Origin: Anthostomella pinea
Lineage: Eukaryota; Ascomycota; Sordariomycetes; Xylariales; Xylariaceae
Assembly (NCBI GenBank): GCA_963556695.1
Contig: CAUWAG010000003.1
Span: 5,704,001-5,768,000, forward strand
Reading direction: 5' to 3'
Length of the DNA: 64,000 nucleotides
The notes beneath the pieces were generated by a model that had not been told where the DNA came from, did not search any database, and saw only the letters and a program-made list of their open reading frames with translations. This document shows positions 1 to 12,285 of this stretch, in pieces. Each line of letters starts with the position of its first letter. Position 1 is the stretch's first letter. Both the position numbers and the translations under genes were made by a program.

Positions 1-491
1 ATGGCCAGTGCAACTTCGCGTAGAATAGGGATGATCCATTTCTCCTGCAAACCGCCCGGTGCTGTCGGTTTCATGAGAGTCGCCACGCTGCCACCAGCAC
101 AGTACTCTGTTACCATCCACATAGATTGGCCGACGGGCAACGCTTCAATGACTGTGTTTATGTTCTCTGCACCGCCTTCACTCAAGAGTCTTAGTGCATT
201 AATCTCCTTGAGGAACTCACTGTATGTGTCTTGCAGCTTTGGGTTGAGTGTATCCTGCTCGTCGACATCGATGATCTTGACGGACACCACGTTGGAAGTC
301 TTCAAGTCGTTGGCTTTATAGACGCGACCAAAGCTTCCCTTTCCAATGAGCTCAGTTAGGCGATACGAGGGAACGGGCTTGTTCGCTCTGGTGCACTCTT
401 CTTGAACAGCCGCTTGCATTTTCTGGGCATCTGCGACAGCCTTTTGCTTCGCTGCCGTACCGCCCGCCCCATAGACTTGCAGTGACGCCAT
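1..491 (-). CDS. STE20-family Ser/Thr protein kinase, N-terminal part (cut by window edge)
   Basis: The reverse strand reads from an ATG at 491-489 to the left edge without a stop (163 codons). A ~43-residue leader precedes the kinase domain: glycine loop GKGSFG, then the ATP-anchoring lysine in VSVKIIDVDE, the alphaC region, and a hinge MVTEYCAGGSV typical of STE20/germinal-centre kinases. These kinases phosphorylate downstream kinases in polarity, septation and MAP-kinase-type cascades. The catalytic loop (HRD), the DFG motif and everything C-terminal lie outside the window, so activity cannot be judged. The start is chosen because the first ATG opens a leader that runs directly into the kinase fold. 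The exact subfamily (Kic1/Nak1, Sps1 or Sid1 type) is not resolved. Confidence 0.88.
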   Translation of the reverse strand, partial: MASLQVYGAGGTAAKQKAVADAQKMQAAVQEECTRANKPVPSYRLTELIGKGSFGRVYKANDLKTSNVVSVKIIDVDEQDTLNPKLQDTYSEFLKEINALRLLSEGGAENINTVIEALPVGQSMWMVTEYCAGGSVATLMKPTAPGGLQEKWIIPILREVALA

Positions 492-1934
492 ATCGTCTGG
501 TAGTAGAACTCCGGAGGAGATTCGTTGCTGGTGGATGGTTAGTATGAGTCTCGTCATAGAACAAGTTCACTTCCAGGGTCAGTCAACATTTGCAGGGACG
601 AAACAGATGTGAATGAAAAAAACAGCAAAAAGTCAGGGATAATAAGCACAAAAGGCAGTGGGATAAACAGCCGTGATGTGATTCTTACATGCCTGGTCAT
701 CGGGATTGTCATGACTATGGGCACCGTGTATGCCGGCGGCGGGATGACCCCTTCACTTCTGCGATCGCATAGGGCCCCGCGAACCCTCGGATTCGGTTCG
801 AGGAAGTTCGAGTCCATTGCGGCGGCGCTCTCCCATCTCAAGCTCTTTGAACGGCGTGGAAACAAGCAGGCGGGCGGACAGGCGAACGCAGATAAGAGGA
901 AAAGAAAGGTGGAAGTTGGAGAAATCATACTCACAGCAGGTCGGCGACGAGCCGTAGACCAAGACGAATCCCTCGTGGGTGCTCAGCTTGATACCCCAGG
1001 CTCACACCGTTGTGAACTTGCTCCTCAAGTCCGGGCGTATGAAAACGAAGCTCCCAGCTCGACACTGTCGAGTGTCAACACGCCGGAGCCCGCAACCGCA
1101 CTCCTCGACGCTGGAGCCGGCCAAAAGCGTCGGAGTTTTTCGGTGATCTCCAATTACCATGTACTTCGTCTGTATACGAGCGCTGGTATAGATGCAGCCT
1201 CTTGATGTTGTTCGACAGATGGCCGGAGCTGATGCTGGTGGATGAGCCGTGATGAAGTTGTCTGGAGTTTGGATTGTAGTTTTGGAGCTGGCTGGCTGAG
1301 CTCCCAATTGATATTTGAGGAATGCCTTGGGGCTACTGGGGTACTAATCGCGGCCCGTGCCCACGCTAGGCCCGACGTGGGGAGCTATGACCTGGTAGTC
1401 GGGCCAATCAACATCGGGTGTCTGACCTCACCCGAAACGCAAGGTTGAGGCTGGTCTCTCCTATTCAGCCACGGCACTGTAATTCCATGTCAAAGCTGGG
1501 ACAATGGCAAGCCACGATCTCATGGACGCCTTGGTCATGCGGGTGTTGGGTAAATATGTTGGGGCCTTTATTTGGCTCATTTAATTTCGTCTGCAACTTT
1601 CTCCATGCGTCTCTTCAAATGCTACAACCCCACCAAGGCCGTGGGTCCGCTCATGATTCAACCGTGTGTGTATTGGTAGTCATGTCAAGGTACAGCATCT
1701 CATGAAGCTGGGCAATCAGACCATGGGATATTGAGGTCGATACAGTGGCACATAGTTAGATCTCCAGCATCGTTCGGAACCGTGTGTTACTTGGGATGCC
1801 AGCCCTTCCGGTGTAAGAAGTCAGGGGCATTTACCAGGATCAGTTAAGTATACCATTGGTACCCATGGCGCCAGAATGAGCATGATTTGGTGAATGTCTT
1901 TCATGATTATGCAGCATCGGCGATGCTGACGTGC
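492..1934. other. Intergenic: kinase promoter and PEX1 3' flank
   Basis: No convincing gene. A 198-codon open frame at 609-1205 (+) lies in the kinase upstream region but has no recognisable domain or biased composition and overlaps equally long frames on the other strand. The interval probably holds the kinase 5' leader and promoter and the PEX1 terminator. Confidence 0.5.
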
Positions 1935-4900
1935 TTACATGAGGCTGCTCCGTCCGCCAATCTCCATGCTGCCCTGACCGTCTCGCATCTCGCCGCTTCG
2001 CCCAACTACGAATTCTCGGTAGATGCGCTCAAGTCGGGTTCGCTCCTGGGAGCTGATGCTGGCCCGAGTGCTGTCAAGTGCCTTCATCATATGCTTCCAG
2101 CCGATGAGCACTTCGGTATCGTTGTCCGCTTTCTCCTTACTGCTGTGGTCCTCACCATTGAGACTTGGACCTTTTTGTCCCAGCTTCGCGCGCTTCCTAG
2201 CCTGCTTAATTTCCGCGAGCTTGGCCGCGATGGCAGCATTTTCAGCGAGTTCGGCCGAATTGTTATAGCCCTTCTTCGCTCGCTCCTCAGCATCGAGTGC
2301 GGATGCCTCGGTGCCGTAACGGAATTGCATGAAATTCCTTGCACGAGCAAGGGCACCGGACTTATCCCGCGTGTCGCCCTGGCTGCGTTTGTTGCCAGAC
2401 GGCTGAAGCTCCAGGTCACCAAGCACATCGTGTATGGCCTCCAGCTGAGCATTTGACATGAGAGCCTGTAGATCAGCACCCGAGTAACCTTCGGTGCGCT
2501 CCGCCAATTTGTGAAAGGCCACCGTAGATGATGAAATCTCGTCCTCCAGCTTCACTTTCTTGCCTAAAGCTTGCAAAATATCCACGCGATCATCAAGATT
2601 GGGAAAGTCGCATAGCAAGCTCTTGTCTAGACGTCCAGGACGAAGCAAGGCGGGATCAATGAGGTCGGGCCTGGATGTCGCGGCTAAGACATAGACTCCT
2701 GACAGCCCTTCTGCGCCATCCATCTGCGTTAGGAGCTGGTTGACAACCCTGTCTGTGACACCAGTTGAGTCATGCCCACGCTTCGGCGCGATGGAGTCGA
2801 ACTCGTCGAAAAACAACACGCAGGGTTTTGCAGCCGATGCACGCTCGAAAAGGTCCCGCACGCTCTTCTCGCTGGCGCCAATGTACTTGTTCAGGATCTC
2901 GGGACCCTTGACGGAGATGAAGTTGAGGCCACATTCTCCAGCGACAGCGCTCGCTAGAAGTGTTTTGCCACAACCCGGGAAGCCATACAAGAGAAGCCCG
3001 GAGCGAAGCCTCAGAGGGCATTGAGCGAAGATGGGAGCGTACTTGGTAGGGTATTGTAAGGTTTCGAGCAAGATCTTCCGTGTCTCCTTAAGGCCTCCAA
3101 TGGAGTCAAATGTCGCAGTAGACGTCTGCAGCGTGACGTTGCGCAGAGATGCTGGGGTAAAGTCTTCCAGAGCATTGTCGAAGTCGACACGGCTAAGTTG
3201 AATGATGTCTAGGGATTGGCTGGATGATGTCTCGCTAACCGAACGTATGAGAGCTTCATTACGAGCTCTCGAAACAAGTAGAAGGAGGTCACCAGGCATG
3301 TAGCCATCAGTCTCCCCTGCGAGGTCCAGAAAGTCGAGTCCAGTGTCAAAGAGAAACCCGTCAGCCTTTGATTTGGCAACTGAGTTGCTTCGGCTTCGGC
3401 TTGGTTGGCTTTCTCCATCCATCCAGGTGCCACCATCTTGCACTTCAATGCTACCGTCAGCTGTCGTGAGCCGGCTTGCATCAGAAGCGGAAGCCTGAAT
3501 GTGTTTCGGCGACATAGTATGTTGTCTTACAACCATCTCCATCACCCTTCTTCGTCCTTCCTTGTCTGGTGCTCTCAGTTCTATGATTTCGCGGACGACG
3601 TGACCGCCAATAATCACGTTGTTAAGTGAGTCTTTGCCCTGAGCGGTCGCGAGAAGTACCACGCCACTGTCCCGACCACAGTGCTGACGCGCAATTGCAC
3701 ATATGGTTTCACTGACCTGCCGGCTTCGCCCGTTGTCGTTTCCCACCTGCAACTCTGTCTCGACCGGACACAGTTTGTCCAAATCGTCGAGAATGACAAT
3801 TGCTCGACCCCCAAGTCTCGCGCCCCAGCTTGCGGTCATGAACACACGTGTGAGGGTCTCCCGGATTGTGGATATCCTGCTTTCGTCATTTACTAGCTTT
3901 CGACACGGGAAATAGGTGGTGTGGAACAAGAAATCATCGCGTAGCTTCTGGGCTAGAGACTGCGCCACGGCTGTCTTTCCCGATCCTAGGGCTCCGGTAA
4001 GCAGAACCGAAGACATGTGGGAAATATGCGATTTTAGGTCAGTTAGAAGTGAATCAATCCCCACTAGGACCGAATCGCTAGAAAGAAAACCCTCGTCAGT
4101 TGCTTTCTCTTCTAGCCATGTTGGTCGGCCGATTGCTGTTTGCACTTCAATCGGAAAGGGGCGTTCGGATGCGAGACACCATTTCAAGGAGTCCCCTTGG
4201 CCAGAATTGGTACCCGACGCGTCAAGTTTGATGATGCCGCCTTCCCAGCCCTGCGGCGTCTCAAGACCATCATATGTCCCCAATATCATCCCGTCGGTCA
4301 GGGGTCCATGCAAAAGCCCATTAGCGACGCCTTTTTGGCCGTAGATATGGGAGATCCGTTTACCAGCCTCCTCTTTCTCTGCTTTTGACTCCCCACCAAA
4401 CCTAAGACCATTTGAAGCCTTTTGGCTTAGGGTTGAGAATGGGAAGACCCGCAAGCGTTCAACTGTGCTGCGTGAGAGAGGCTGTGGAGCCGGCTCAATC
4501 TTCACAATCCCTCCTACGACCTCCTGACACCCCAATGCCGCACACAAGGGTGTGGAGAGGGCAATCGTCTGGCTATTCGGGGCATCCTCCCAATGGCGAA
4601 GCTGCGCAATGACTCTTTCTGCGCGTTTCGCCATTTCGGCACCGGCCGTATCCTGCTGTTGCTGTTGGGGATCTAGTGGAGGCTGCAATCCAGCTGGCTT
4701 AACAATGTTGACGGCAACCCAGTTGACACCCCGGAAGTCCTTGGAGAATAACTGGTCTCTGTCGACCCAAACGCTCAAGTCCTGTGGCGCTGCTTCGTCC
4801 TCGAACCATTCATGACAAAGCCTCCGGTCCACACCCCTGAGAAATAAAGCCGGTTTTCGTTCTTCGCGGCCGTTCTTTCTGCGGACGGTACTGGCGGAGC

Positions 4901-5728
4901 TCTTCCCGCTCCTCCTTGACGTGCCTCCGACACTGCGGTTCTCACGACTACCCTTGGAAAGCTTCGACCGCGTCTTCGGCGCAACGATAACTTCGGCATC
5001 GGGAGCTATCTTGACAAATGCGACATCGGCCGAGGGAGCCGGTTCAAGAGACAGGATTCTGATGTTGGCTGTCGATGTAGGCGACAGATGAAGAGTCAAC
5101 GGATGCGAGCTCGGTGGTTGATCCTGTCCTGGTGTATAGGCGGGATTTGGCAACGCGCGAATTTGCGAAAGCAGGTTGAGCTCCAAGAATGTTGCATGCA
5201 ACTCGATGATTTCCCAATCTTCCGGCGTTAGAGGTTCGATATTGACCGTATGCGCGAGAGGAGGATCAACGTGTATAGTCGCTAAGACCTTCTGGCCGTC
5301 TGATAGTCCCAGAGTAGCTGCTAGTGTAGCATCGAGCTCGACGGAGGCAACTTCTTGGTCCTTGCCACCGCCGCGCGCTGCGGTGATCCCGTCGCGGTCG
5401 ACTATGGGAGCTAACTTTCGCTTACTGGGCATCCCCGTCCATCCAACATATATCGATCGCTGCGCCGGCGAACCATTAGCCTTCGTGGAGCCATTCGCGG
5501 TGGAGGGGGGACGGTAGTTAAGCTCGACAATGACATTCTGGGCGGGCTATTGCTAGTATGTGCTTAGCAAGATGATCAGAGCAAGAGGATAACCAGATGA
5601 GTTCAGCTTACAGTATTGACATTGACAAGCAAGTTGACAAGCGACGAGGGAAGATTAACTAGACAGTTCTTCAGGTGTACAAGAGAAATCTCGGCGGCGG
5701 TTGATTGTGCATTCTTTCGGGGAGCCAT
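1935..5728 (-). CDS. PEX1: Peroxin 1, AAA+ ATPase of the peroxisomal export machinery
   Basis: Two exons: 5728-5612 and 5546-1935, giving 1242 aa. The intron has a GTAAGC donor and an AATAG acceptor. Adding exon 1 extends the long frame with the N-terminal segment NTPAQNVIVEL, which continues into YVGWTGMPSKRK. Pex1 with Pex6 forms the double-ring AAA+ complex that extracts ubiquitinated Pex5 from the peroxisome membrane for recycling. Seen: an N-terminal double-psi/beta-barrel-like domain (about residues 1-200); D1 Walker A GALGSGKT (about 556-563) with Walker B IVILDDLD; D2 Walker A GFPGCGKT (about 894-901), Walker B VLFFDEFDS, and a second region of homology containing RPGRLD. D2 is the better conserved ATPase, as usual for Pex1. 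Length fits the family. It is divergent from MCM7 across about 560 bp. Confidence 0.95.
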
Positions 5729-6288
5729 GTTCGGCTATGCGATGGCACTAGGACCCGAAGCATTGGTGGCGCAATGGAGCGAATAGAATAGGAACACAAT
5801 ATCTACAACGTTTGACGCACAGCTCGAGACGATATAGCCGTCCCTTTGCGTCGTGTATAGGACAAACTTGTCGACTTGTCAGAGCTGGGGGGCAGGGGGA
5901 CATGAGGGACTCGAGGAGAATGGTAGCTCGGTCGCATGTGCCGAGGCACTTCCTATTGGAGCTGGGATGATTTCATTGGCTCATTTAATCCCCGAACTTG
6001 GAGTACGCGGACCCACCACCAGCCACCGGGCCAGTCTTCAATGTTGGCACTGCGCCTGGCTGCATGAGGCTTGACAGCGGCTTCCGACTTAAATGGCTGT
6101 GGCGGTGCAGAGGCGCGAATAGTCGCGTTAACGTTGACCGCGTTTCGATTTCCGACCAGGTTCAGAAGCCCGCCTTCTAGCCCGGCAACCTCACTTTGCG
6201 ACAACACCCGCCCAATTCTGTCGCATTCCTGTTCTTCTGATATCACACTCGTGCGTGCCGCAATAAGACAGGATCAGGCACTGTCGCA
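5729..6288. promoter_or_regulatory. Shared divergent promoter PEX1 / MCM7
   Basis: The 560-bp gap between the two start codons must hold both promoters. Two CGCGTT motifs (6124-6129 and 6139-6144), 15 bp apart and about 150 bp before the MCM7 ATG, resemble half of the MluI cell-cycle box (ACGCGT) that drives G1/S transcription of replication genes in yeasts. That assignment is inference only. Confidence 0.35.
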
Positions 6289-9030
6289 ATGGCGCTTTTA
6301 CAATACCGGAATATTGTAGACTATGAGGCGCAACAAGGTACGCTGGAGCCCGATGTTTACCTCTCGCTTGCCGTTGTCGAGCTGACCACATCGCGATGCA
6401 GCCGCTTTCGAGGAGTTCCTCGAGCACTTCAAGACGTCGCCCGAGCAGAATCTGACACATGCGATCGGTCAGATCAACATTGACGAGGACGACCTGAGCG
6501 ACGAGGATGATTTCATGGACGACGAGGAGACGCTCGACCGACGCCGGAAAGAGAAGGCGGCTTCGAAGTTGCCAAAACATAAATACGCCGATGCGATACA
6601 GAAGCTTGCAGACAGATCACTTGACGAGGTCCTGATAGAGCTGGACGATGTCGCTTCCGTAAGCATCATGTCTGCCGTGATGCTGTTTTTCTGCGGGCTG
6701 CACTGACTGGTTGGTTGAAGTGGGAAGAAGATACGAACGAGGGGCTGAAGCTTGTCGACTCAATTGAGACCAACACCAAGCACTATGTGGAGGTAGTGTC
6801 GAGGGCAATCGACAAGAAGATGCCCGCTCCGACGACGGGTGTCACGTAAGGCCATCTCGTACTTGCGAGTGTTACCCGGCGCACCTTTGCTGACTCTTGT
6901 GTTAGATTCAAGGACGATGTGCTGGATGTTATTATGGAAAGGAGGCAGGCCCGGAATCGTGACCTGGCTGAAACGGCGGCGAACACCAACAACCCCGACC
7001 TTCTCGAGTCGACGTTTCCAGCTCAGCTTACCCGACGGTACACGCTGGTCTTCAAGCCAAGGTCGTCGACCGCGGACAGACCCGTCAAGGCACTTGCCGT
7101 GAGACAAGTACGAGGAGAGAACCTCGGCCACCTCATCACAATTCGTGGTATTGCGACTAGAGTGTCCGACGTAAAGCCGATTGTACAAGTGGGCGCATAT
7201 ACTTGTGATCGTTGTGGATGCGAGATCTTCCAGCCCGTCGCTGACAGATCTTATTCACCCCTCACCAACTGTCCGTCGGAAGAGTGCAAGCAGAACCAAT
7301 CGAAGGGTCAGCTGTTCCAGTCCTCTCGAGCATCTAAGTTCCTGCCCTTCCAGGAGGTCAAGGTTCAGGAGATGGCGGAGCAAGTACCTATTGGTCAGAT
7401 CCCTCGCACACTCACCGTCATGTGCTATGGGAGTGCAGTGCGGCAAATCAACCCAGGTGATGTAGTGGATGTCTCTGGAATATTCCTTCCGACACCTTAC
7501 ACCGGCTTCAAGGCGATGCGCGCTGGACTATTGACAGACACATACATCGAGGCCCATCATATAGTCCAGCACAAGAAGGCATACGAAGAGATGGTCATCG
7601 ATGAGAAACTGCTGCGACGCATTGGCACTTTCAGCCAGTCCGGTGCAGTGTACGAGATGTTAGCCAAGTCGATCGCCCCTGAGATTTTCGGTCACCTCGA
7701 TGTGAAGAAGGCCTTACTATTGCTTCTTGTGGGAGGTGTTACGAAGACGATGGGTGATGGTATGCGCATCCGTGGAGACATCAACATGTGCTTGATGGGT
7801 GATCCTGGTGTGGCCAAGTCCCAGTTGTTGAAGTACATCTCAAAGGTGGCCCCGCGTGGAGTGTATACGTCTGGTCGTGGCTCCAGTGGCGTCGGTCTGA
7901 CCGCCGCCGTCATGCGCGATCCAGTAACCGACGAGATGGTATTGGAAGGTGGTGCTTTGGTTTTGGCCGACAACGGCATTTGTTGTATCGATGAGTTCGA
8001 CAAGATGGACGAGAACGACCGGACAGCCATCCACGAAGTCATGGAGCAGCAGACAATCTCCATTTCCAAGGCTGGAATCTCAACAACCTTGAACGCCAGG
8101 ACATCGATCCTCGCCGCAGCCAACCCCATTTACGGCCGCTACAACCCCCGCATCTCCCCCGTCGAGAACATTAACCTGCCAGCAGCGCTGCTTTCACGTT
8201 TTGATGTACTGTTCTTACTACTTGACACGCCAACCCGCGATGGCGACGCGCAGCTGGCCAAGCACGTAGCATACGTCCACATGCATGGCAAGCATCCCGA
8301 CCTCTACGCCAACAACACCAGCGTCGACGCAGACGGCAATGCTTCGGCCTCGCCCAACGTGGTCTTTACACCCCACGAGGTGCGTGCCTACGTTGCCCAG
8401 GCGCGAACCTACCGGCCGACAGTCCCGGCCTCGGTGACCGAATACCTAACGAAGACATACGTGCGGCTACGAGAGGCGCAGCGCCGTGCCGAGAAAAAGA
8501 ACAAGCAGTTCAGTCATACAACACCCCGTACCCTACTCGGTGTGGTCCGTCTCGCCCAGGCGCTGGCTCGATTACGGTTCGCCACCGAGGTCAGCCAGGA
8601 TGACGTAGACGAGGCGCTGCGGCTCATCGAGGCCTCCAAGGAGAGTCTGGCCGCACACGAGGGCGCCGGCGGTCGCCGTGCCCTCAATGCCGCATCCCGC
8701 ATTTACAACCTCGTCAAGGCGCTCGCAGACGGCGGCGCGTGTCGCGCGGGAGACGACGAGGATGACGAGGAGGGCACGGTTGAGTTGAGCATGCGCAAGG
8801 TGCGCGAGCGCGTGCTGGCGAAGGGGTTCACGGAGGACCAGTGGCTGGGTGCTTTGGACGAGTACACGAACCTGGATGTGAGTTTTCCTTCCCCCTACCT
8901 ATCCCTAATTCCTCTCTACCTCAAGTAGATTGCTGATTGGTACATGCAGGTCTGGCAAACGGCCGGCAATGGCAGCAGGCTGGTATTCATCACCGCAAAC
9001 GACAACGCGGGTGACGATGATATGGAGTAA
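6289..9030 (+). CDS. MCM7: DNA replication licensing factor MCM7
   Basis: Five exons: 6289-6337, 6402-6658, 6721-6845, 6906-8877, 8950-9030; all introns are GT-AG and phases agree, giving 827 aa. MCM7 is one of six subunits of the MCM2-7 replicative helicase, loaded at origins in G1 and activated as CMG with Cdc45 and GINS. Seen: N-terminal domain with an acidic stretch ([11 protein letters not shown]), an OB-fold with C4 zinc motif (CDRCGCEIF followed by CPSEEC), then the AAA+ core with the MCM Walker A variant GDPGVAKS, Walker [10 protein letters not shown], and arginine-finger motif SRFD. A C-terminal winged-helix follows, encoded partly by the last small exon. The first exon codes for only 16 residues and a split codon. 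Length and motif order are normal for fungi. Confidence 0.97.
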
Positions 9031-9649
9031 TCTGGTCTACTCAACCCTGTCGTCTCAAGCAATGAGATAGATACTAGAACTGAGGAGAGTAGAGATGTTA
9101 GTTAGTATTGCCACGGCGTTATGGGATGATGTATGTATGTCAATGAATTCCGGATCGAGAGTTCAAGTGAGATAGGTACAGATACAATGTGGAGATTGAT
9201 GATGAAATTCGTATGAAACTCGGCTGGTAGTCTCGGTTATGTATTGTGTATACAGAGCTCGCTCGTTCTTGATCTACCTACTAGTATTTCAGGAATTGGG
9301 GTGGAGATGTGATGAACTGTTTCTGAAAATGCATCGCTTCCATTGATTTGAAGTGTATGTCATCTGCCAGAGTTAAACGCGCTGGGAACGATTATCTGGA
9401 CCAGTCATTTCAGGCACCACAACACCTCAACATTCGTCCTAGAGATGGTCGAGTGAACAGATGCAATCGAATTGTACACTCTACAGGTCTCGGTATATTT
9501 ACGATTGACATATTGTACATCATGATACAACACTTTCTGCTTAACTCATCTTCCCCCTCCCATACCTGGTCTGGGCATGCGACAACCACAGCCAGGGCAC
9601 CCCTTTCTTTCCCACTCTCTCCAGTCATATCCCGATTCATCTCGTCTGT
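9031..9649. other. Convergent 3' flanks of MCM7 and mitoribosomal S29
   Basis: About 620 bp between two stop codons facing each other. No coding signature is seen; it is expected to hold both 3' UTRs. Confidence 0.6.
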
Positions 9650-11137
9650 CTACACAGTGGCCCGAATATCATACAACGACACGCGCTCCATCTCAGCCAG
9701 CACGCCGCCGCCTGCGAGCGTCCAGCGATCGCTCACGTTCTTCTCGTCGACGCGCAGGCGCAGCACGCCGCTGGCGGCCCAGTACTCCATCAGCGAGCGG
9801 GCCTCGTGCTTCGTGACGCCGCGGACGTCGAGCACGCGGACGCCGCGGAGGGCCTCGAAGACGCGCTCGTCGTACTTGCGGTAGAAGGCGTCGCGCAGCG
9901 GGACTTCCTCGGCCTTGGCGCCGGCCTGGATGGCCGCAGCTTGTTCAAGCGCCTTGTCCATGGACGGCAGGATGGGCGCGTTGCCGCGCGAGCAGACGGC
10001 GAGGACGGCGGCGCCGTTGGGGAAGGGCGTCTTGCCGCCGAGGGCCTCGGCGAACATGCGCACGAGGCCGAGATCGTGGCTGTGGATCAGCTCGAAGGCC
10101 GGCGAGCGGTAGTCGCTGACGCGCATGATGTGGGCGAGGCCGTCGAGCGCGAACATGATCGGGGGACGCCCCGGGCGCAGCAGCTCCTTCCAGAAGGCCT
10201 GGAAGACGGGCCAGGCGAACTCGGGCTCCTTGGTGGCGTTGATGAGCGCGGCCAGACTCATGTTGCGCGTCACCGAGATGGGCAGCTGCATGTGGTCCAG
10301 CTCGACCCTGCACTGCGACAGGATGGGCCCGTTGGCCTTGTGGATGGCCTGCATCAGCTTGACGATGTAGACCGGTTGTGAGAACATGTCCGAGTTGTGT
10401 ACCGTGGAATATTCGGTCGCGGCGGTGGTCAGTTCCTGGGCTGCACACAAAGTTAGTTCGAGCTATCTCGAGATCAGGCACGGTGGATAGGGGTAGGAGT
10501 AGTACGCACCTTCGGGGATGTTGATGACCACCCATTTATTCAAAAACCCAGTCGCCAAAGCCTGTAGACCAAGTATGCTCTTCCCCGACCCCCTATCCCC
10601 CGTGACGACCATCCGCAGCGTCTCCTTCTTGGCCACGGCATCTGTGAGCTGCTGCGCCATGTCGACGGTCTCCTTGCGAATGAGCATGTGCGGCGAGCGG
10701 AACAGACCCCAGTTCTGCGTGGACTTGAAGGCCTCGCAGGTGCGAAGCTGATCGACCACATCCACGGGAATACCCACGACCTGACCGACAGCGCCCGGGT
10801 CCACGACGTTCTGCGCCGTCAGCTCGGCCAGTCCGGGCACCACCAAGGCGTTGTCGTTGCTGAGCTGGATACGCTTCCGGAAGGCCTTGCGCTCGCCCGG
10901 CCCCGGGGTCTTGTGTTTGTCGCCTTGGCGCTTCTTCTTTCCCAGGATTAAGCGCTTGCCGGTCCGGATGTGGCGCGACATGCCCGTGTCTCCCGAGGTG
11001 CTTCGTGCAGCCAGCTGTGTAGAGGTCGAGAAGGCGGCGGACGTCGGGTTGGAGGAGGCGGCGGTCATGGAAGCAGGAGCGAGCAGCAGGCGCTGTGATG
11101 GCCTCGCGAGGCACCTCCAGCAATTTGTGCTCGCCAT
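9650..11137 (-). CDS. RSM23: Mitochondrial small-subunit ribosomal protein mS29 (DAP3/Rsm23 family)
   Basis: Two exons: 11137-10510 and 10440-9650, 472 aa; the intron has a GTGCGT donor and TGCAG acceptor, and the split codon restores an alanine at the junction. mS29 is the GTP-binding P-loop protein of the head of the mitochondrial small ribosomal subunit, known as DAP3 in animals. Seen: an N-terminal basic and Ser/Ala-rich leader that fits a mitochondrial targeting sequence, a P-loop VTGDRGSGKS (about residues 184-193), and a downstream STAND-like ATPase fold with FALDGLAHI as probable Walker B. Length and domain order match fungal homologues. It shares a 450-bp divergent promoter with the ribosome biogenesis gene RRS1. 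Confidence 0.93.
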
Positions 11138-11586
11138 TGCTAGTCGGTGTGGTCGATTGAGCCCGATTGGGAGGCAATGTCGAGGTTCGTCACGAGCAAG
11201 CTCTGCCCAAAGTGAAGCTCTCTCAGGTCGCTTTCAGGCCCAGAAATTTGTTAGGAGCCACCAGAGCAGCGGGTCCCGTCCATGGGCTTATCGATTCGGG
11301 GGCCCACCTAAATTTTAACCTTAATCGAGGTTTCCAACTCGATCTGCACTTTTCTGATCTGCCTTCAGCATACATTCACGATACCTCCCATCTTACGAGA
11401 GTTGACAGCAGGCCAACAGACTAGGGGCTTGAGCAACTGGAGTCTGCATCGAAGCATACATCTGCGACGACGACGACAAAATCCCAAGGAACCTCCATTC
11501 CTCGCCTCTTTCGACAGACCGCCCACCTGCAACCCCTCCACAAGTTCCCTCCGCAAAGTCTTCCGACCTCACAGACGACCGGTACA
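11138..11586. promoter_or_regulatory. Divergent promoter mS29 / RRS1
   Basis: The 449 bp between two opposed start codons of ribosome-related genes. I see no clear canonical element. Joint regulation of a mitochondrial ribosomal protein and a nucleolar assembly factor is plausible but not shown by sequence. Confidence 0.4.
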
Positions 11587-12285
11587 ATGGCGACCCCAGC
11601 AGCGAAACCGAAGGCGAAGCTCGACGTCGACGTCACAAAGCCGACACCGTACACCTTTGACGCACGTCCCCCAACCGCCCTTCCTTCATCCACATATCCC
11701 TACTAACACCGCTCCCAGCTCGGCCTCCTCCTAGCCAACGACCCCAACCCCCTCACGACCTCGACCCCGTCCGCCGGCAGCACGCCCAGCACGACCAGCA
11801 TGACCTCCTCCTCAGCTCTCGAAGCGCAACTAGCCGCCACAGCCCGCGACGGCGCACAAGCCCTAATAGCGCAATTCTTCCGCTCATGCCCCCTAACATC
11901 CACCCCATCAGGCGCGCTCTTCACCCTTCCCCCGATCTCGACCCCGCTGCCGCGCGAGAAGCCGCTCCCCGAAACCAAACAACCAACAACGTGGGAGAAG
12001 TTCGCGGCGCGGCGGGGCATCAAGCCCAAGACGCGCGAGCAGCGGCGCGCCAAGGGCACGCAGTACAACGAGGCGACGGGCGCGTGGGAGCGCACGTGGG
12101 GGTACGACAAGGGCGGCGCCGCCAAGCGCCGCGAGGAGGGCCACGTGCAGCAGGACTGGCTGGTTGAGGTCGACGACAAGGGCGACAAGACCGCCGGCGA
12201 GGTGCGCGAGAAGAACCGGAGCGGCGGCAGGAGCGGCGTCAAGAAGAGCGTCGGCACCAGTGGGAAGAAGCGAAGAACGGCGTGA
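11587..12285 (+). CDS. RRS1: Ribosome biogenesis regulatory protein Rrs1
   Basis: Two exons: 11587-11661 and 11719-12285, 213 aa. Rrs1 works in the nucleolus with Rpf2 to load the 5S RNP (5S rRNA, uL18, uL5) into the pre-60S particle. Seen: N-terminal segment ending PTPYTFD joined to LGLLLANDPNPL, matching the family start; the core motif TTWEKFAARRGIKPKTREQ; and a basic C-terminal tail GRSGVKKSVG...GKKRRTA expected for nucleolar retention. The only junction that preserves the conserved reading frame uses a GC donor (GCACGT at 11662) with a strong CTAAC branch site and CCCAG acceptor, so the intron is probably of the minor GC-AG class. Yeast Rrs1 is about 200 aa, so length is normal. Confidence 0.93.

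Noticed and set aside
609..1205. 198-codon plus-strand ORF upstream of the kinase
   Set aside because: No domain, Arg/Ser-rich random composition, overlapped by several equally open reverse frames, and located in a promoter interval.
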